Below, in pieces: positions 27,380 to 35,946 of a DNA stretch of 49,180 nucleotides. The DNA comes from an uncultured Collinsella sp. (GTDB lineage Bacteria; Actinomycetota; Coriobacteriia; Coriobacteriales; Coriobacteriaceae), in NCBI GenBank assembly GCA_900759335.1, contig CAAEUX010000080.1, positions 1-49,180 on the forward strand. Reading direction: 5' to 3'. Each line of letters opens with the position of its first letter. Within the stretch, counting starts at the first letter, position 1. The notes beneath the pieces are model-generated. The model did no database searches, was not told the DNA's origin, and was given only the letters and a program-made list of their open reading frames with translations. A program made the translations under genes and the position numbers.

Positions 27380-28807
27380 CTACTCCCCCTCTCTGGGCAG
27401 GTTAAACGCACACGCCGTCTCGTCGTACAGCGCGCGATAGTTGGCGAGCATCTGCTCGTGCAAAAAGTACGTGGCAACGCGACGCTGCCCGCGCTCCCCC
27501 ATCTCAATGCGACGAGCGCGGCTCACGCACATGCGCTCCATGGCATCGGCCAAGCCCTTACGATACATGGGCGGCGTCACAAATCCCGCCACGCCAAAGC
27601 CATCGCCCGGAGCGCCTTCGAGCAGCTCACGGCAGCAGCCCACCTCGGTCGTCACGCAGGGACGGCGCGATGCAAGCGACTCCAGCACGCTGAGCGGCTG
27701 ACCTTCGGAGATGCTCGTCAAAATGGTAAAGTCGAGCTTTTCCATGTACTCGACCACGTTGACGCGACCGGTAAAGATCAGGTCGCGCACGCCCAGGGTA
27801 TCGACCAGCGCGTGGCACTCGGCGCCGTACTCTTCGTCGTCCACGCCGCCCATGATGTGCAGGCGCACCTTGGGCAGGCGCTCGTGCAACTCAAAGAAGG
27901 CATAGATCATGGTCTTGACGTCCTTGATGGGCGCCAGGCGCACCACAGCGCCAATGTCCACCCAGCCGTCATCGGGCTTTAAGGGAATGTCCTTAAAGCG
28001 GTTGAACTGGATGCCGTTGGGGATGACCAGGCATTTGTCCGCATCGCAGCCCATATCGATCTGCGTCTTGCGGGCGTTATGGAACAAACTCGTCACGCGG
28101 AAGGCGCGGCGGTAGATCTCCTCCGAAAGCAGGTAGAAAAAGCGGATCCAGCGGTCCTTAAACGACGGCACCACCCAATCGGCGCGAATGATCTCTTCCT
28201 CGCGCTCGCGGGTATAGATGCCATGTTCGGTCAGCAGCACCGGCGCATGGCGAACGCTTGAGCCCAGGCAGGCGAGCAGGCCACCGTAGCCGGTCGAGAT
28301 GGCGTGGTACACATCGGCCACCGGCACCTCGCTGCCCAACAGATAGAGCACGGGAAGCAACATGGAGCGCATGGTGTGGAATGCATCGGCAAAGGGCGTG
28401 TAGGGGTACTCGGCCAGGCACACGTCGCGGAAGATGTCCATAAACGTTCGGCTCTGCAAAAACGAGAGCGGATGCACGCGACGGCGCTGAAAGATATCGA
28501 ACAGCACGTCCCAGTCCGGATTGGAGAGCGACACCAGGCGGCGTAGCGCCTCGCGCTCGCGGTCGTTAAAACTGGCTTCATGTTGCTCGCCCGAAAGCCG
28601 CAGGGCATCGTCCAGGAACACCTCGTGCACCTCGACCACGTTGCCGGGCAGTTCGTAGACAAATTTGCCGCGGTCGGCAGCATGCGCGCCGATCACCCAC
28701 AGCACAAACTCGTGCTCGGGCATGGCCTGGATATAGCCATGCATCCAGGTAGATACGCCGCCGTGCACATAGGGGTAGCAACCCTCGAGTACCAAGCAGA
28801 TTCTCAT
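27380..28807 (-). CDS. pelF: Pel glycosyltransferase PelF
   Basis: 475-aa cytoplasmic GT4 glycosyltransferase that polymerises the Pel polymer from UDP-sugars. The N-terminus MRICLVLEGCYPYVHGGVS is characteristic of PelF, and TEHGIYTREREEEI and the EGQPLSVLESLASRRP donor-binding motif follow. The ATG overlaps the upstream deacetylase stop as ATGA (28804-28807). It is immediately followed by pelG. Confidence 0.94.
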   Translation of the reverse strand: MRICLVLEGCYPYVHGGVSTWMHGYIQAMPEHEFVLWVIGAHAADRGKFVYELPGNVVEVHEVFLDDALRLSGEQHEASFNDREREALRRLVSLSNPDWDVLFDIFQRRRVHPLSFLQSRTFMDIFRDVCLAEYPYTPFADAFHTMRSMLLPVLYLLGSEVPVADVYHAISTGYGGLLACLGSSVRHAPVLLTEHGIYTREREEEIIRADWVVPSFKDRWIRFFYLLSEEIYRRAFRVTSLFHNARKTQIDMGCDADKCLVIPNGIQFNRFKDIPLKPDDGWVDIGAVVRLAPIKDVKTMIYAFFELHERLPKVRLHIMGGVDDEEYGAECHALVDTLGVRDLIFTGRVNVVEYMEKLDFTILTSISEGQPLSVLESLASRRPCVTTEVGCCRELLEGAPGDGFGVAGFVTPPMYRKGLADAMERMCVSRARRIEMGERGQRRVATYFLHEQMLANYRALYDETACAFNLPREGE

Positions 28808-30684
28808 TTGTCACCACCCTCCATGTGCTCGATCGTCACGGTCTTATCATTTGCCTTAAGCAGATACAGATTGCCCGTAAGGTGCGTCAGTTCGCCACCC
28901 GTCACCGCACCCGGCTCGCCGTTGTTTGCGCGGAACATGAGCCACGCCTCGTCGTGGAAATTGCCCAGACTAAGCGTCCAGGCATCCGCACTGGTATCCA
29001 CGCTCACCGTAACCGACGAAAAGCGCTGAATGGCGCCCGAGCATTCCGAGCCGGTCTGGCGGCGCAGGTCGGGCGCAGACTTGGTAAGCCAGTCCAGGTA
29101 GTCGGTCAGGCCGCCCTTGTAGACTTCCCAGCCCTCCTTGGCGCCGCGATCGGGATCGAGCAGGTCGTCCGGGTGCATAAAGTGCGTACTCACGTAGTGC
29201 ATGTTGAGCTCGGACACGGCAGCCAGGCGCATATAGGAATCGTCGACCATGCCGCCCGAAACAATACGTGGCTGCTCCACAATGCCATCGCTTGCCACGC
29301 CAAACTCCTGCACGTACGGCAGGTCGGTGCCATCCTCAAAATACGTACTGGCAATGGTCTTAATGCGCGGAACATCGGTACCGATAAGCTTGCGCGCGCG
29401 GGCCGAAAGGATATTCGACGGCGGCACGTAAACCGAGCCATGAGCGTTGGGCAGGACCTCGTCCTGAAACGCGATAAGTTCGTTGAGCGAAGCGACGAGC
29501 GTCTCTTTGCTCTTCCAGGTCTTGTAGACGTACAGCGTGCCGTAGTCGGTGTCCCAGAGCGCGAGCGGCTGATGGTTGTAGCCGTGAAAGCCCAGCTCGC
29601 CGCCCATCTGCAGCAGCATGCCGCCAAAATAGCGGAACTGCGTGGTATCGGGTTGGCGCGCGGGCTCGGTCTGGTTGACCGCGTCCTCGTAGTTTTCGAT
29701 CATCACGCCGGTATAGCGAATGCCATATTTTTGCGCGAGCTTTTGCAGATCGGGCCACCAGACCTTGGTGTAAAAATCCGCAATGGAAAGGCCGTAGTCA
29801 CGCTTGATATAAGTACCGTCGCCCGAGGGCACGGGGCTAGGAAAGTCGTCCAAATAGAACACGGCGCTGTTGATGACCGGATAGGCCGTGGCATCACCCA
29901 GCAGGCTGATCGCCGCGGCGTAAAAACCGCGCATGACCTTGTCGTAGATGCCAATGTTGCACACCACGGTGTGACCACTGCCGCAATCGTTAGACCAAAT
30001 GAGCGGCGTGCCCGCATCGCCGGTCTTAGCCCACACGTGCGCCGTCTCGCGCAATGAAACCGAGAGCGAAGAATCGAAGGGATCCGAGAACTCGTAGCGC
30101 TCTCCTCCGCCCAACATAAAGTCATCGCTCGGAACAATACTTTCGGCTGTCGCATAGTCATATCCGGCCGATTCGATCCCAAGCTTGGAAGCAACAGCCT
30201 GCAGGTAGTTCGAGTTATCTGGCGTCATGCCCAGCATGAGTGAGCCGCCCGCACTCACCCAACTCATCAGATCGGTCAGATGCGTACCCAGTCCGTCAAG
30301 CGAGGGCATAAGCACAATCACGCGATCAAACGACGTGAGCGATGGGATCGCGTCCGCACCGTCGGTGGCAATATCAACATCGCGATGGGCAATCTTCATG
30401 TCCAGCAAAATCTGGTCGAACTGGTCTTTAACATCGTCGACGCTATCTTGGTCCGAGTCGGTAATGACCAGGCACGTGGGCTTTTGGCCAAAGATTGCCG
30501 AGGAGGCAGGCACCGCATCGTTGGCGGCAAGCATCCCCAGCTTATGCTGGCCCGCACTGTACTGCACGCCGGCACGCTCCACCAGCAGCACGGCGGCCAT
30601 GGCAATAAAGACCGCCCACACCACGAGGAGTCCCATCCAACGAAAGCGGCCTGCACGGTCGCGGATATGTTGTGCCACGCTCAT
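28804..30684 (-). CDS. pelA: PelA-type polysaccharide deacetylase (DUF2194), stand-alone
   Basis: About 626 aa with one N-terminal membrane anchor and a large extracellular part. A flavodoxin-like region (about 70-160) precedes a CE4-like deacetylase domain. Metal and catalytic motifs are visible as FYLDDF (Asp279 and Asp280) and HGYNH (His367, His371). It should remove N-acetyl groups from the Pel-like polymer outside the cell. The glycoside-hydrolase domain of Gram-negative PelA is absent, as reported for Gram-positive Pel clusters. The start ATG 30682-30684 overlaps the pelE stop as ATGA and has GGAGG upstream. Confidence 0.87.
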   Translation of the reverse strand: MSVAQHIRDRAGRFRWMGLLVVWAVFIAMAAVLLVERAGVQYSAGQHKLGMLAANDAVPASSAIFGQKPTCLVITDSDQDSVDDVKDQFDQILLDMKIAHRDVDIATDGADAIPSLTSFDRVIVLMPSLDGLGTHLTDLMSWVSAGGSLMLGMTPDNSNYLQAVASKLGIESAGYDYATAESIVPSDDFMLGGGERYEFSDPFDSSLSVSLRETAHVWAKTGDAGTPLIWSNDCGSGHTVVCNIGIYDKVMRGFYAAAISLLGDATAYPVINSAVFYLDDFPSPVPSGDGTYIKRDYGLSIADFYTKVWWPDLQKLAQKYGIRYTGVMIENYEDAVNQTEPARQPDTTQFRYFGGMLLQMGGELGFHGYNHQPLALWDTDYGTLYVYKTWKSKETLVASLNELIAFQDEVLPNAHGSVYVPPSNILSARARKLIGTDVPRIKTIASTYFEDGTDLPYVQEFGVASDGIVEQPRIVSGGMVDDSYMRLAAVSELNMHYVSTHFMHPDDLLDPDRGAKEGWEVYKGGLTDYLDWLTKSAPDLRRQTGSECSGAIQRFSSVTVSVDTSADAWTLSLGNFHDEAWLMFRANNGEPGAVTGGELTHLTGNLYLLKANDKTVTIEHMEGGDK

Positions 30685-31586
30685 CTGGCCTCCTCCCCGT
30701 CGCGCCAAAACGCCAACTTTTCGCGGTTGTCGGCGCTCAAATATACATGTTGCTTGCCAATCGCATCGATCACACGGTGAACCTCGTCACCGTTGCGGCG
30801 CATCACGGCCAGGCGCAGGCAAAGCATCCAAACCTCCTGCTCCTCGGGCACGTCGAGTACCAGCTGGTTGGTCACGGCCTGCGCCTCGTCGATCTGTCCG
30901 ACATCGGCCAGCGCCGTCGCATATCGAATGCGCAGCTCAAGGGTATCCTCGCGCTCGCAGCGACGCGCAAGCAGGCGCGCGTACTGTTGGCGCTGAATCT
31001 GAGCCACGCGCCCCTCAGCCAAGCCCGAGCACAAGTATTCACCAAGAAAATCGCAGTATTCGTTGAGGTTTTGCGCGCTCGGGTCCGTCTTAAAGGCACG
31101 CTCCAGCTGCTGCAGTTTAAGGTCGGACTCCTTGGAGATCTGCGCCACCGCCGTCGCGGCATAGTGCGCCACCTCAACGTCGTCGTTAAGCTTAGCCGCC
31201 TGCAGCTGCGCCAGGTACGCGTCGGGCTCCTCGGTGAGCATGGAGAGCATTAGTCGGCGCCGGTATGCCGGGTCGTTGACGATGAGCGCCTCCTCGAGCG
31301 GCACTACGCCTGCATCGGCGTCACGGTCGTGCACCAGGATGCTGCGATGTAGGTCGTCGTTGAAGCGCAGCGACTCCAGCGCAGACTCTTTCAGCCCCTC
31401 GCCAAACACCGCGCTGCGGGCCGATAGCAGAACCACCAGCAACGGGCCCCACAGCGGCACCAGCACTATCACAGCCAACATATGCCCGCGCACCGGCAGC
31501 AGGCCCAGCTTCATGAGCGTCCACAGCATCAGGCAAACCAGCGCATGAATCAGCAGCAAGACGGCAGCAACGACAAGCGAGATCAA
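30681..31586 (-). CDS. pelE: PelE-like membrane TPR protein
   Basis: 301 aa. Two hydrophobic helices (about 1-30 and 36-58) are followed by a cytoplasmic, Leu/Ala-rich alpha-helical repeat region consistent with TPRs. In Pel systems PelE bridges PelD and PelF. Sequence similarity in this family is low, so the call leans on topology and on position between pelD and pelA. It overlaps both neighbours by ATGA. Confidence 0.8.
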   Translation of the reverse strand: MISLVVAAVLLLIHALVCLMLWTLMKLGLLPVRGHMLAVIVLVPLWGPLLVVLLSARSAVFGEGLKESALESLRFNDDLHRSILVHDRDADAGVVPLEEALIVNDPAYRRRLMLSMLTEEPDAYLAQLQAAKLNDDVEVAHYAATAVAQISKESDLKLQQLERAFKTDPSAQNLNEYCDFLGEYLCSGLAEGRVAQIQRQQYARLLARRCEREDTLELRIRYATALADVGQIDEAQAVTNQLVLDVPEEQEVWMLCLRLAVMRRNGDEVHRVIDAIGKQHVYLSADNREKLAFWRDGEEAR

Positions 31587-33721
31587 GCGGCACCCCCCTC
31601 ACCGTCACCGGTGTAAGAGATGTGTTGCAACAGCGCCACGATGTCCTCGCCATCGACGGGCTCCACCGCAATCTGCTTTGCGCTCAGGCGCTCGCGGATA
31701 ATGGGCAGATCGCACGCCTTTGCCTGGCGCATAAGCAGGTAGAGCACGTCGCCGTCGACCAAGCCCGCCGCGTCGCTCTCGCGGATTGCCGACCCGATTG
31801 CGCCCACCAGCTCGCCGACAGGCTCCATGCCCGGTACCACGCGCAGGAGCAAAAAACTCCCCATCTTGCTATCTGCGAGCGCCTGCTCCGCCGCGAGCTC
31901 TTGGCCAAAGGCAGCCTGCTTGAGCACGCAAGTGCCGTCAACGCAGCGTTTATCCTGCGCCACCGCCTCATAGTCAAAGGCACGGCCCAGCGCGCTTTCG
32001 ACCAGCCCGCACAAGATGCGGAACAGGTTTTGATAATAGAGAGTCATTTGGTTTTCGGCCGCACGACGCACAAAGATCAACACGGCGGGTGCCCCGTCGC
32101 GCTCGATCGTGTATCCAAACATGGGAAGCCCCGGCGTCAGCTCGCGGTTCACCCACAGGTTCGAACGGCCCCCGTCGCCCAAAAGAGGTGCAAGCTGCTC
32201 AAGCGTGAGCGAGCGTGCGGCATCTTCGGCAATCGCGGGACTTGCTGCCACCAGGCGTGCAAATGCCCCGCCCGAAACATGGTAGATCGCCACCGAATCG
32301 TTCTCGAGGATCTCGCCAAGAAGCTCGCAGCACTTGCGATAGATGTCGCGAGGGTTGAGTACGTCGAGCTCCTGCGTCACGGCAAAGATCTTGCCAAAGC
32401 TGTCGTGGCGACCCACGATCTGGCGCCTGTACGCGCGCTTGTCCTCGATCGCGTCGTGGTAGAGCTGCGTAAGGAACGTATTGCGGTTGCGCACGAGCTC
32501 GTTTTGATCGCGCTCCGCCCTAATGGCTTCGCTGTTGCGCAGCTGCACATAGCCGCACACGGCACCCACCACAAAGTACGCAATAAACGGTAGCCAGTTG
32601 GACGGCTCGTAGAACAGACCCTGGAAGGTATAGCCGTACTGAGTAAAGTAGCTGGCTGCCAAACCCACCGACGCCAGCAGCGCCGCAACCAGGCCAAAGT
32701 CCAAGCCATACAGCGTGCCGATCAGCACCACGTAGAGCAGGCGATAATCGAGCACGTTGAGCTGGACCGATTGTGAGAACAGATGCTCCAGTACCTCGAA
32801 CAGAACCCAGGCAACGCCCGTCTCTAGGCATTTAATAGGCAGCGGGCGCATCTGGATGCGGTCGATGGCGGCGCGCAAGGGGTTGACCTTCTTTGCGCGG
32901 CCAGCATCCCAACGCGCTTGAATGGTCGAGAGATCGCGCAGCAAGTCATAGCGCTGAAACCAGCCATAGCGCACGCGAGCGACGTCGCTGGCGGGCAGGG
33001 CGTAGCCGGCAGAATCGCCATAGGCAACGGCAAGGCCGGGGAACAGCGCCTTGAGGGCGTCGCCCACCTCACCCGCCGTGTGATGGAAGGTATCGGCTAC
33101 GTCGAGCGTCTCAAAGTTACCATCCCAGCTATCGAAGATACGGCGTACCAGCACCGCAAGCTCCTCGGCACACAGCAGGGGAAACGCCGCATCCTGCGCG
33201 CCCTGCAGAGCGACCGATCCGGTTGAGCACGCGTCGAACAACGGCACCAAAAACGGGTCCTCCAGCGCGGCAGACGCGGTATACAGGAACGGCACGCGCA
33301 GAATCTTGGTCTGAACGCCCTCGCGAGCAGCGTAGTAGCGGCACAGGTCGTTGGCTGCGTGCGCGATAATGCCCTTGCCCGTTCGCCCCGCGGCATCGGC
33401 GGCGCCCTCGGCACCCGCGGGCCCCGCTACATACAGCAGTTGGACCCGGCGACCCGCGCACGCACGAAAGACCGAGCGCAGCGTCTCGATATCGCCCACG
33501 GTATCGGTATGCGGGGTAAGGTAATTGGATAGGTAGACCACGCGGTCGAACTCGTAGGCCTGATCCAGGTGTTGCAGAAGCTCTTTCCACGAGGCATGGG
33601 GCGATGACTCGTCGCGGCGCGCTTCCGCGGCAGCGACGACCTGGACATGGTCCCCGGGGAACGCCTTGGCACAAAAGTCATCGTCAACATATGCGGTGTT
33701 GCCAACAACCAGCACCTCCAT
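31583..33721 (-). CDS. pelD: PelD-like c-di-GMP receptor with SDR-like N-terminal domain
   Basis: 712 aa from ATG 33719-33721, which has AGGGGAGGGG 7 bases upstream. Residues 1-270 resemble a short-chain dehydrogenase/epimerase fold (VLVVGNTAYVDDDF start, VVYLSNYLT). Three to four membrane segments (about 300-400), a coiled linker and a GAF domain (about 440-580) come next. The C-terminal GGDEF-like domain has lost catalysis (DGDVL at 656-660) but keeps RxxD (RESD, 647-650) at the spacing of an inhibitory c-di-GMP site. It should switch on the PelF/PelG synthase when c-di-GMP rises. First gene of the operon. Confidence 0.87.
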   Translation of the reverse strand: MEVLVVGNTAYVDDDFCAKAFPGDHVQVVAAAEARRDESSPHASWKELLQHLDQAYEFDRVVYLSNYLTPHTDTVGDIETLRSVFRACAGRRVQLLYVAGPAGAEGAADAAGRTGKGIIAHAANDLCRYYAAREGVQTKILRVPFLYTASAALEDPFLVPLFDACSTGSVALQGAQDAAFPLLCAEELAVLVRRIFDSWDGNFETLDVADTFHHTAGEVGDALKALFPGLAVAYGDSAGYALPASDVARVRYGWFQRYDLLRDLSTIQARWDAGRAKKVNPLRAAIDRIQMRPLPIKCLETGVAWVLFEVLEHLFSQSVQLNVLDYRLLYVVLIGTLYGLDFGLVAALLASVGLAASYFTQYGYTFQGLFYEPSNWLPFIAYFVVGAVCGYVQLRNSEAIRAERDQNELVRNRNTFLTQLYHDAIEDKRAYRRQIVGRHDSFGKIFAVTQELDVLNPRDIYRKCCELLGEILENDSVAIYHVSGGAFARLVAASPAIAEDAARSLTLEQLAPLLGDGGRSNLWVNRELTPGLPMFGYTIERDGAPAVLIFVRRAAENQMTLYYQNLFRILCGLVESALGRAFDYEAVAQDKRCVDGTCVLKQAAFGQELAAEQALADSKMGSFLLLRVVPGMEPVGELVGAIGSAIRESDAAGLVDGDVLYLLMRQAKACDLPIIRERLSAKQIAVEPVDGEDIVALLQHISYTGDGEGGAA

Positions 33722-33765
33722 GGCGCACCCCTCCCCTAAAATCCACATTTGTCATAGTCAAACAT

Positions 33766-33784
33766 GCGTATTTTACGCTGTCAA
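33766..33784 (-). promoter_or_regulatory. Candidate control region of the Pel-type operon
   Basis: A palindrome GCGTA-TTT-TACGC (33766-33778) adjoins a minus-strand TTGACA (33779-33784), about 50 bases before pelD. No convincing -10 is seen at normal spacing from that TTGACA. The site may be an operator or part of a promoter. Evidence is weak. Confidence 0.3.
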
Positions 33785-33892
33785 CGCGAGCTGAAACGTC
33801 TTTAAGGCTGTTTTAAGAACTTTTTTTGAATCCCAAAGGTCGAAAGCGAACTCGCAAAACGAAACAGATCCAATCCAATGCAGAATTTACGT

Positions 33893-33954
33893 GTAACACA
33901 ATCGGTTACATGATATGATGAACACGAACAATATGATGTAACGCGATTGGTTAC
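33893..33954 (+). promoter_or_regulatory. Paired palindromic operators of the higBA operon
   Basis: Two GTAAC-N7-GTTAC palindromes (33893-33909 and 33938-33954) flank two TATGAT sequences (33914-33919 and 33932-33937) that could be -10 elements. The second operator ends 4 bases before the toxin start. This arrangement is typical of autoregulation by the antitoxin. Confidence 0.7.
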
Positions 33955-33958
33955 AGGA

Positions 33959-34291
33959 ATGAAAATACGCTACGCCAACAAAAGGCTCGAGGAAATATGT
34001 ACCGACGAAAAGAAGTGCAAGAAATTTAGGTCCGACATCGTAAGGGGTGTAAAGCTCCGACACAACGCATTAGAGACAGCCAGCTCGATGGAGGATCTAA
34101 AGAATCTAGACCCATGCGGAAGATGGCATCAGCTTTGCGGTGATAGAGAGGGTCAATGGGCGGGAAAACTAAACAAGAATTATCGAATGATTGTCGAGCC
34201 AATTAACGGATGTATGAAAGTAACTAAGGTCGAAAAAACAACGGACGAAGAATCCTCAGTAAAAGTTCTATCAATTGAAGACTATCACTAG
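33959..34291 (+). CDS. higB: HigB-type toxin (RelE/ParE superfamily)
   Basis: A 110-aa protein that begins with the HigB pattern MKIRYANKRLEEICTDEKK and continues with LRHNALETASSMEDL, WHQLCGDREGQWAGKLNKNYRMIVEP and a C-terminal KVTKVEK strand, as in plasmid-maintenance killer proteins. HigB toxins cleave mRNA on the ribosome. ATG 33959 is preferred; an in-frame TTG lies 12 bases earlier. The leader is very short, so initiation may be near-leaderless. The antitoxin gene starts 21 bases downstream. The A+T content is visibly higher than in the Pel operon. Confidence 0.85.
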   Translation: MKIRYANKRLEEICTDEKKCKKFRSDIVRGVKLRHNALETASSMEDLKNLDPCGRWHQLCGDREGQWAGKLNKNYRMIVEPINGCMKVTKVEKTTDEESSVKVLSIEDYH

Positions 34292-34312
34292 GCACATAAA
34301 GGAAGCAGAACA

Positions 34313-35401
34313 ATGGGAACCAACTATGCGGTTGCACCTGGCATGTATTTACAAGAATGGCTAGATGACGAGCAGATGACGCAGCAGGCCCTTGCCGACC
34401 GACTTGGCATCTCCCGCAAAACGGTTAACGGGATACTAAAGGGTGCGCAGCCCATCTCGCAGGACACCGCCATTAAGCTTGAAAGAGTCACCTCTATTCC
34501 CCGAGATAGCTGGATTCGCTTCGAGGCAAAGTACCGTGAAGATCTTGCTAGGCTCGAAGATGATCTAAAAATGGCAAGCTCCGCCGACATCATCACCCCG
34601 CCGTTAGGAAAGTTTCTTCGCGACAAAGGGCTTACTACCGCCACCAAAAGAAACCCCGGCAAACTCGTATCAGATTTTTTGAATGTTGTTGGTTACGGCA
34701 GCATGGATGCCTATGCGAAAGGCGTCGATTGCGTCTTCTCCTCCATTGCGACGTTAAAAGAGGCAGGTAAACCCGTTGACCCCGCAAGCATGATGGCTTG
34801 GATTTCGCTAGGTGAAAGCGCTGAAACGCCAACAACCAATGGGGTCAAAGCATACAACGAGACATTGCTCAGAGCCTCTTTGAGTTCATTAAGACAACGC
34901 GCGGCAACGATAGACGATATGACCTTAACGGACATAGCGCTCCAACTTGAACAATGCGGCGTCACGCTCCAGTTCATTTCAGCTCCTGAACAATTTCCTC
35001 TACATGGAATAACGCGTTGGACCAAAGACGGAAGACCCGTAATCCAGATGACGGGCAGACGCAAAAAAGACGGTTTTATCATTTGGACACTGTTCCACGA
35101 AATCGGGCACATTCTAAATGATGGGAACGTAGGAATCACTCTTAGCTACATTGACGAAAAGCAAAGTTCAAAGAGCGAATCCGAGAAGCGCGCCAACGCC
35201 TTTGCAAGAGAGGTCCTTATGGGACCAGAGGGTCTCTCGCCTTATCATGGCTGCAAGACCTCGACAAAAATCCAGCGTATCGCTCAGGATAGAGGAGACT
35301 GCCCGGGAGTTGTGGTAAATCTGATGCACCGAAAGAGGATGCTCGACTACAGCTGGTGCAATGACCTCCTTAAAGACATGACAATTCCTTTTAAGATCTA
35401 A
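34313..35401 (+). CDS. higA: HigA antitoxin fused to an ImmA/IrrE-type metallopeptidase
   Basis: 362 aa. An XRE-type HTH (about 20-62: MTQQALADRLGISRKTVNGIL) is followed by a helical linker and a COG2856 zinc-peptidase domain with HEIGH at 262-266 and the third-ligand Glu in SEKRANAFA (about 291). Ordinary HigA antitoxins are about 100 aa, so the peptidase is a large addition. It probably neutralises HigB and represses the operon through the paired palindromes. The peptidase might cleave the antitoxin itself or another regulator, as ImmA does. Shine-Dalgarno AAAGGAAG. Confidence 0.85.
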   Translation: MGTNYAVAPGMYLQEWLDDEQMTQQALADRLGISRKTVNGILKGAQPISQDTAIKLERVTSIPRDSWIRFEAKYREDLARLEDDLKMASSADIITPPLGKFLRDKGLTTATKRNPGKLVSDFLNVVGYGSMDAYAKGVDCVFSSIATLKEAGKPVDPASMMAWISLGESAETPTTNGVKAYNETLLRASLSSLRQRAATIDDMTLTDIALQLEQCGVTLQFISAPEQFPLHGITRWTKDGRPVIQMTGRRKKDGFIIWTLFHEIGHILNDGNVGITLSYIDEKQSSKSESEKRANAFAREVLMGPEGLSPYHGCKTSTKIQRIAQDRGDCPGVVVNLMHRKRMLDYSWCNDLLKDMTIPFKI

Positions 35402-35611
35402 AACAACCGGCCGGCCAGACCCCTTTTTTGAGCATCTGCGACCTGCCGTTTTGTTGCAAGAAAAATGGGTTTTGCTCAGAGGTTTCCGATTTTCCCCGCA
35501 CTTCCGAAATAATGGCGGCGTCAGCGACAACATCCAGCAATCGCGAACGTAATGAGATGTCCATCCAAATAAAAATAGGGGATGCCCTCCGTTGGGAAGG
35601 AACCCCCTTGC

Positions 35612-35644
35612 AAAACGATGGCCCCCAGCGGACCATCGTTTTTT
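35612..35644 (+). terminator. Terminator downstream of higBA
   Basis: A 10-bp stem (AAAACGATGG/CCATCGTTTT) with an 11-nt loop ends in a T tract on the plus strand. It lies about 210 bases past higA, so it terminates either higBA readthrough or an unrecognised transcript in between. Confidence 0.7.
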
Positions 35645-35828
35645 ATTTCGATAAGCATACCTCAACTGCTACACACCTCACCGCAAGGGCATCGACATGT
35701 CTGCGAGCCGAGCTCTAGCCGGGTAACATGCGTCAGTACAGTTACATGCGAGCAAAAACCCACGGGTATTTTGCCTTTTCCCAATTGAAATGTAACTTTT
35801 GGTAGGCCGAATCTTACATCCAGACAAA

Positions 35829-35854
35829 AAGAGGGCCGACGCATCAGCCCTCTT
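35829..35854 (-). terminator. Terminator of the Abi gene
   Basis: An 8-bp stem (GAAGAGGGC-type, arms 35829-35836 and 35847-35854) is followed on the minus strand by TTTTTGT. It lies about 90 bases after the Abi stop codon. Confidence 0.75.
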
Positions 35855-35946
35855 CAGGTGTCACCCGAAGGCTTCCCCCGCAATTAACTTTATTCTTGTC
35901 GATATCCTATGTTTGTCTACGGGCCCGACCACCAGCGATGACCCGG

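Larger units (their letters stand above)
35402..35946. other. Gene-free stretch between higA and the Abi gene
   Basis: 545 bases without a supportable protein gene. It contains a plus-strand terminator (35612-35644) and a minus-strand terminator (35829-35854), both listed separately. One small plus-strand open frame (35428-35718) crosses the first terminator, has no family resemblance and is not called. Composition is AT-rich like the adjacent defence genes. Confidence 0.7.

Noticed and set aside
33893..33954. CRISPR-like repeats before higB
   Set aside because: Only two short palindromic copies, each a 17-base GTAAC-N7-GTTAC site at a promoter; this is an operator pair. No CRISPR array or cas gene is present in the window.
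33722..33958. c-di-GMP riboswitch before pelD
   Set aside because: No GEMM-type conserved core or two-helix arrangement is visible in the 237-base spacer; c-di-GMP control is better explained by the RxxD site in PelD.
35428..35718. A small plus-strand open frame after higA
   Set aside because: It crosses an intrinsic terminator at 35612-35644, has no clear start signal and resembles no family.
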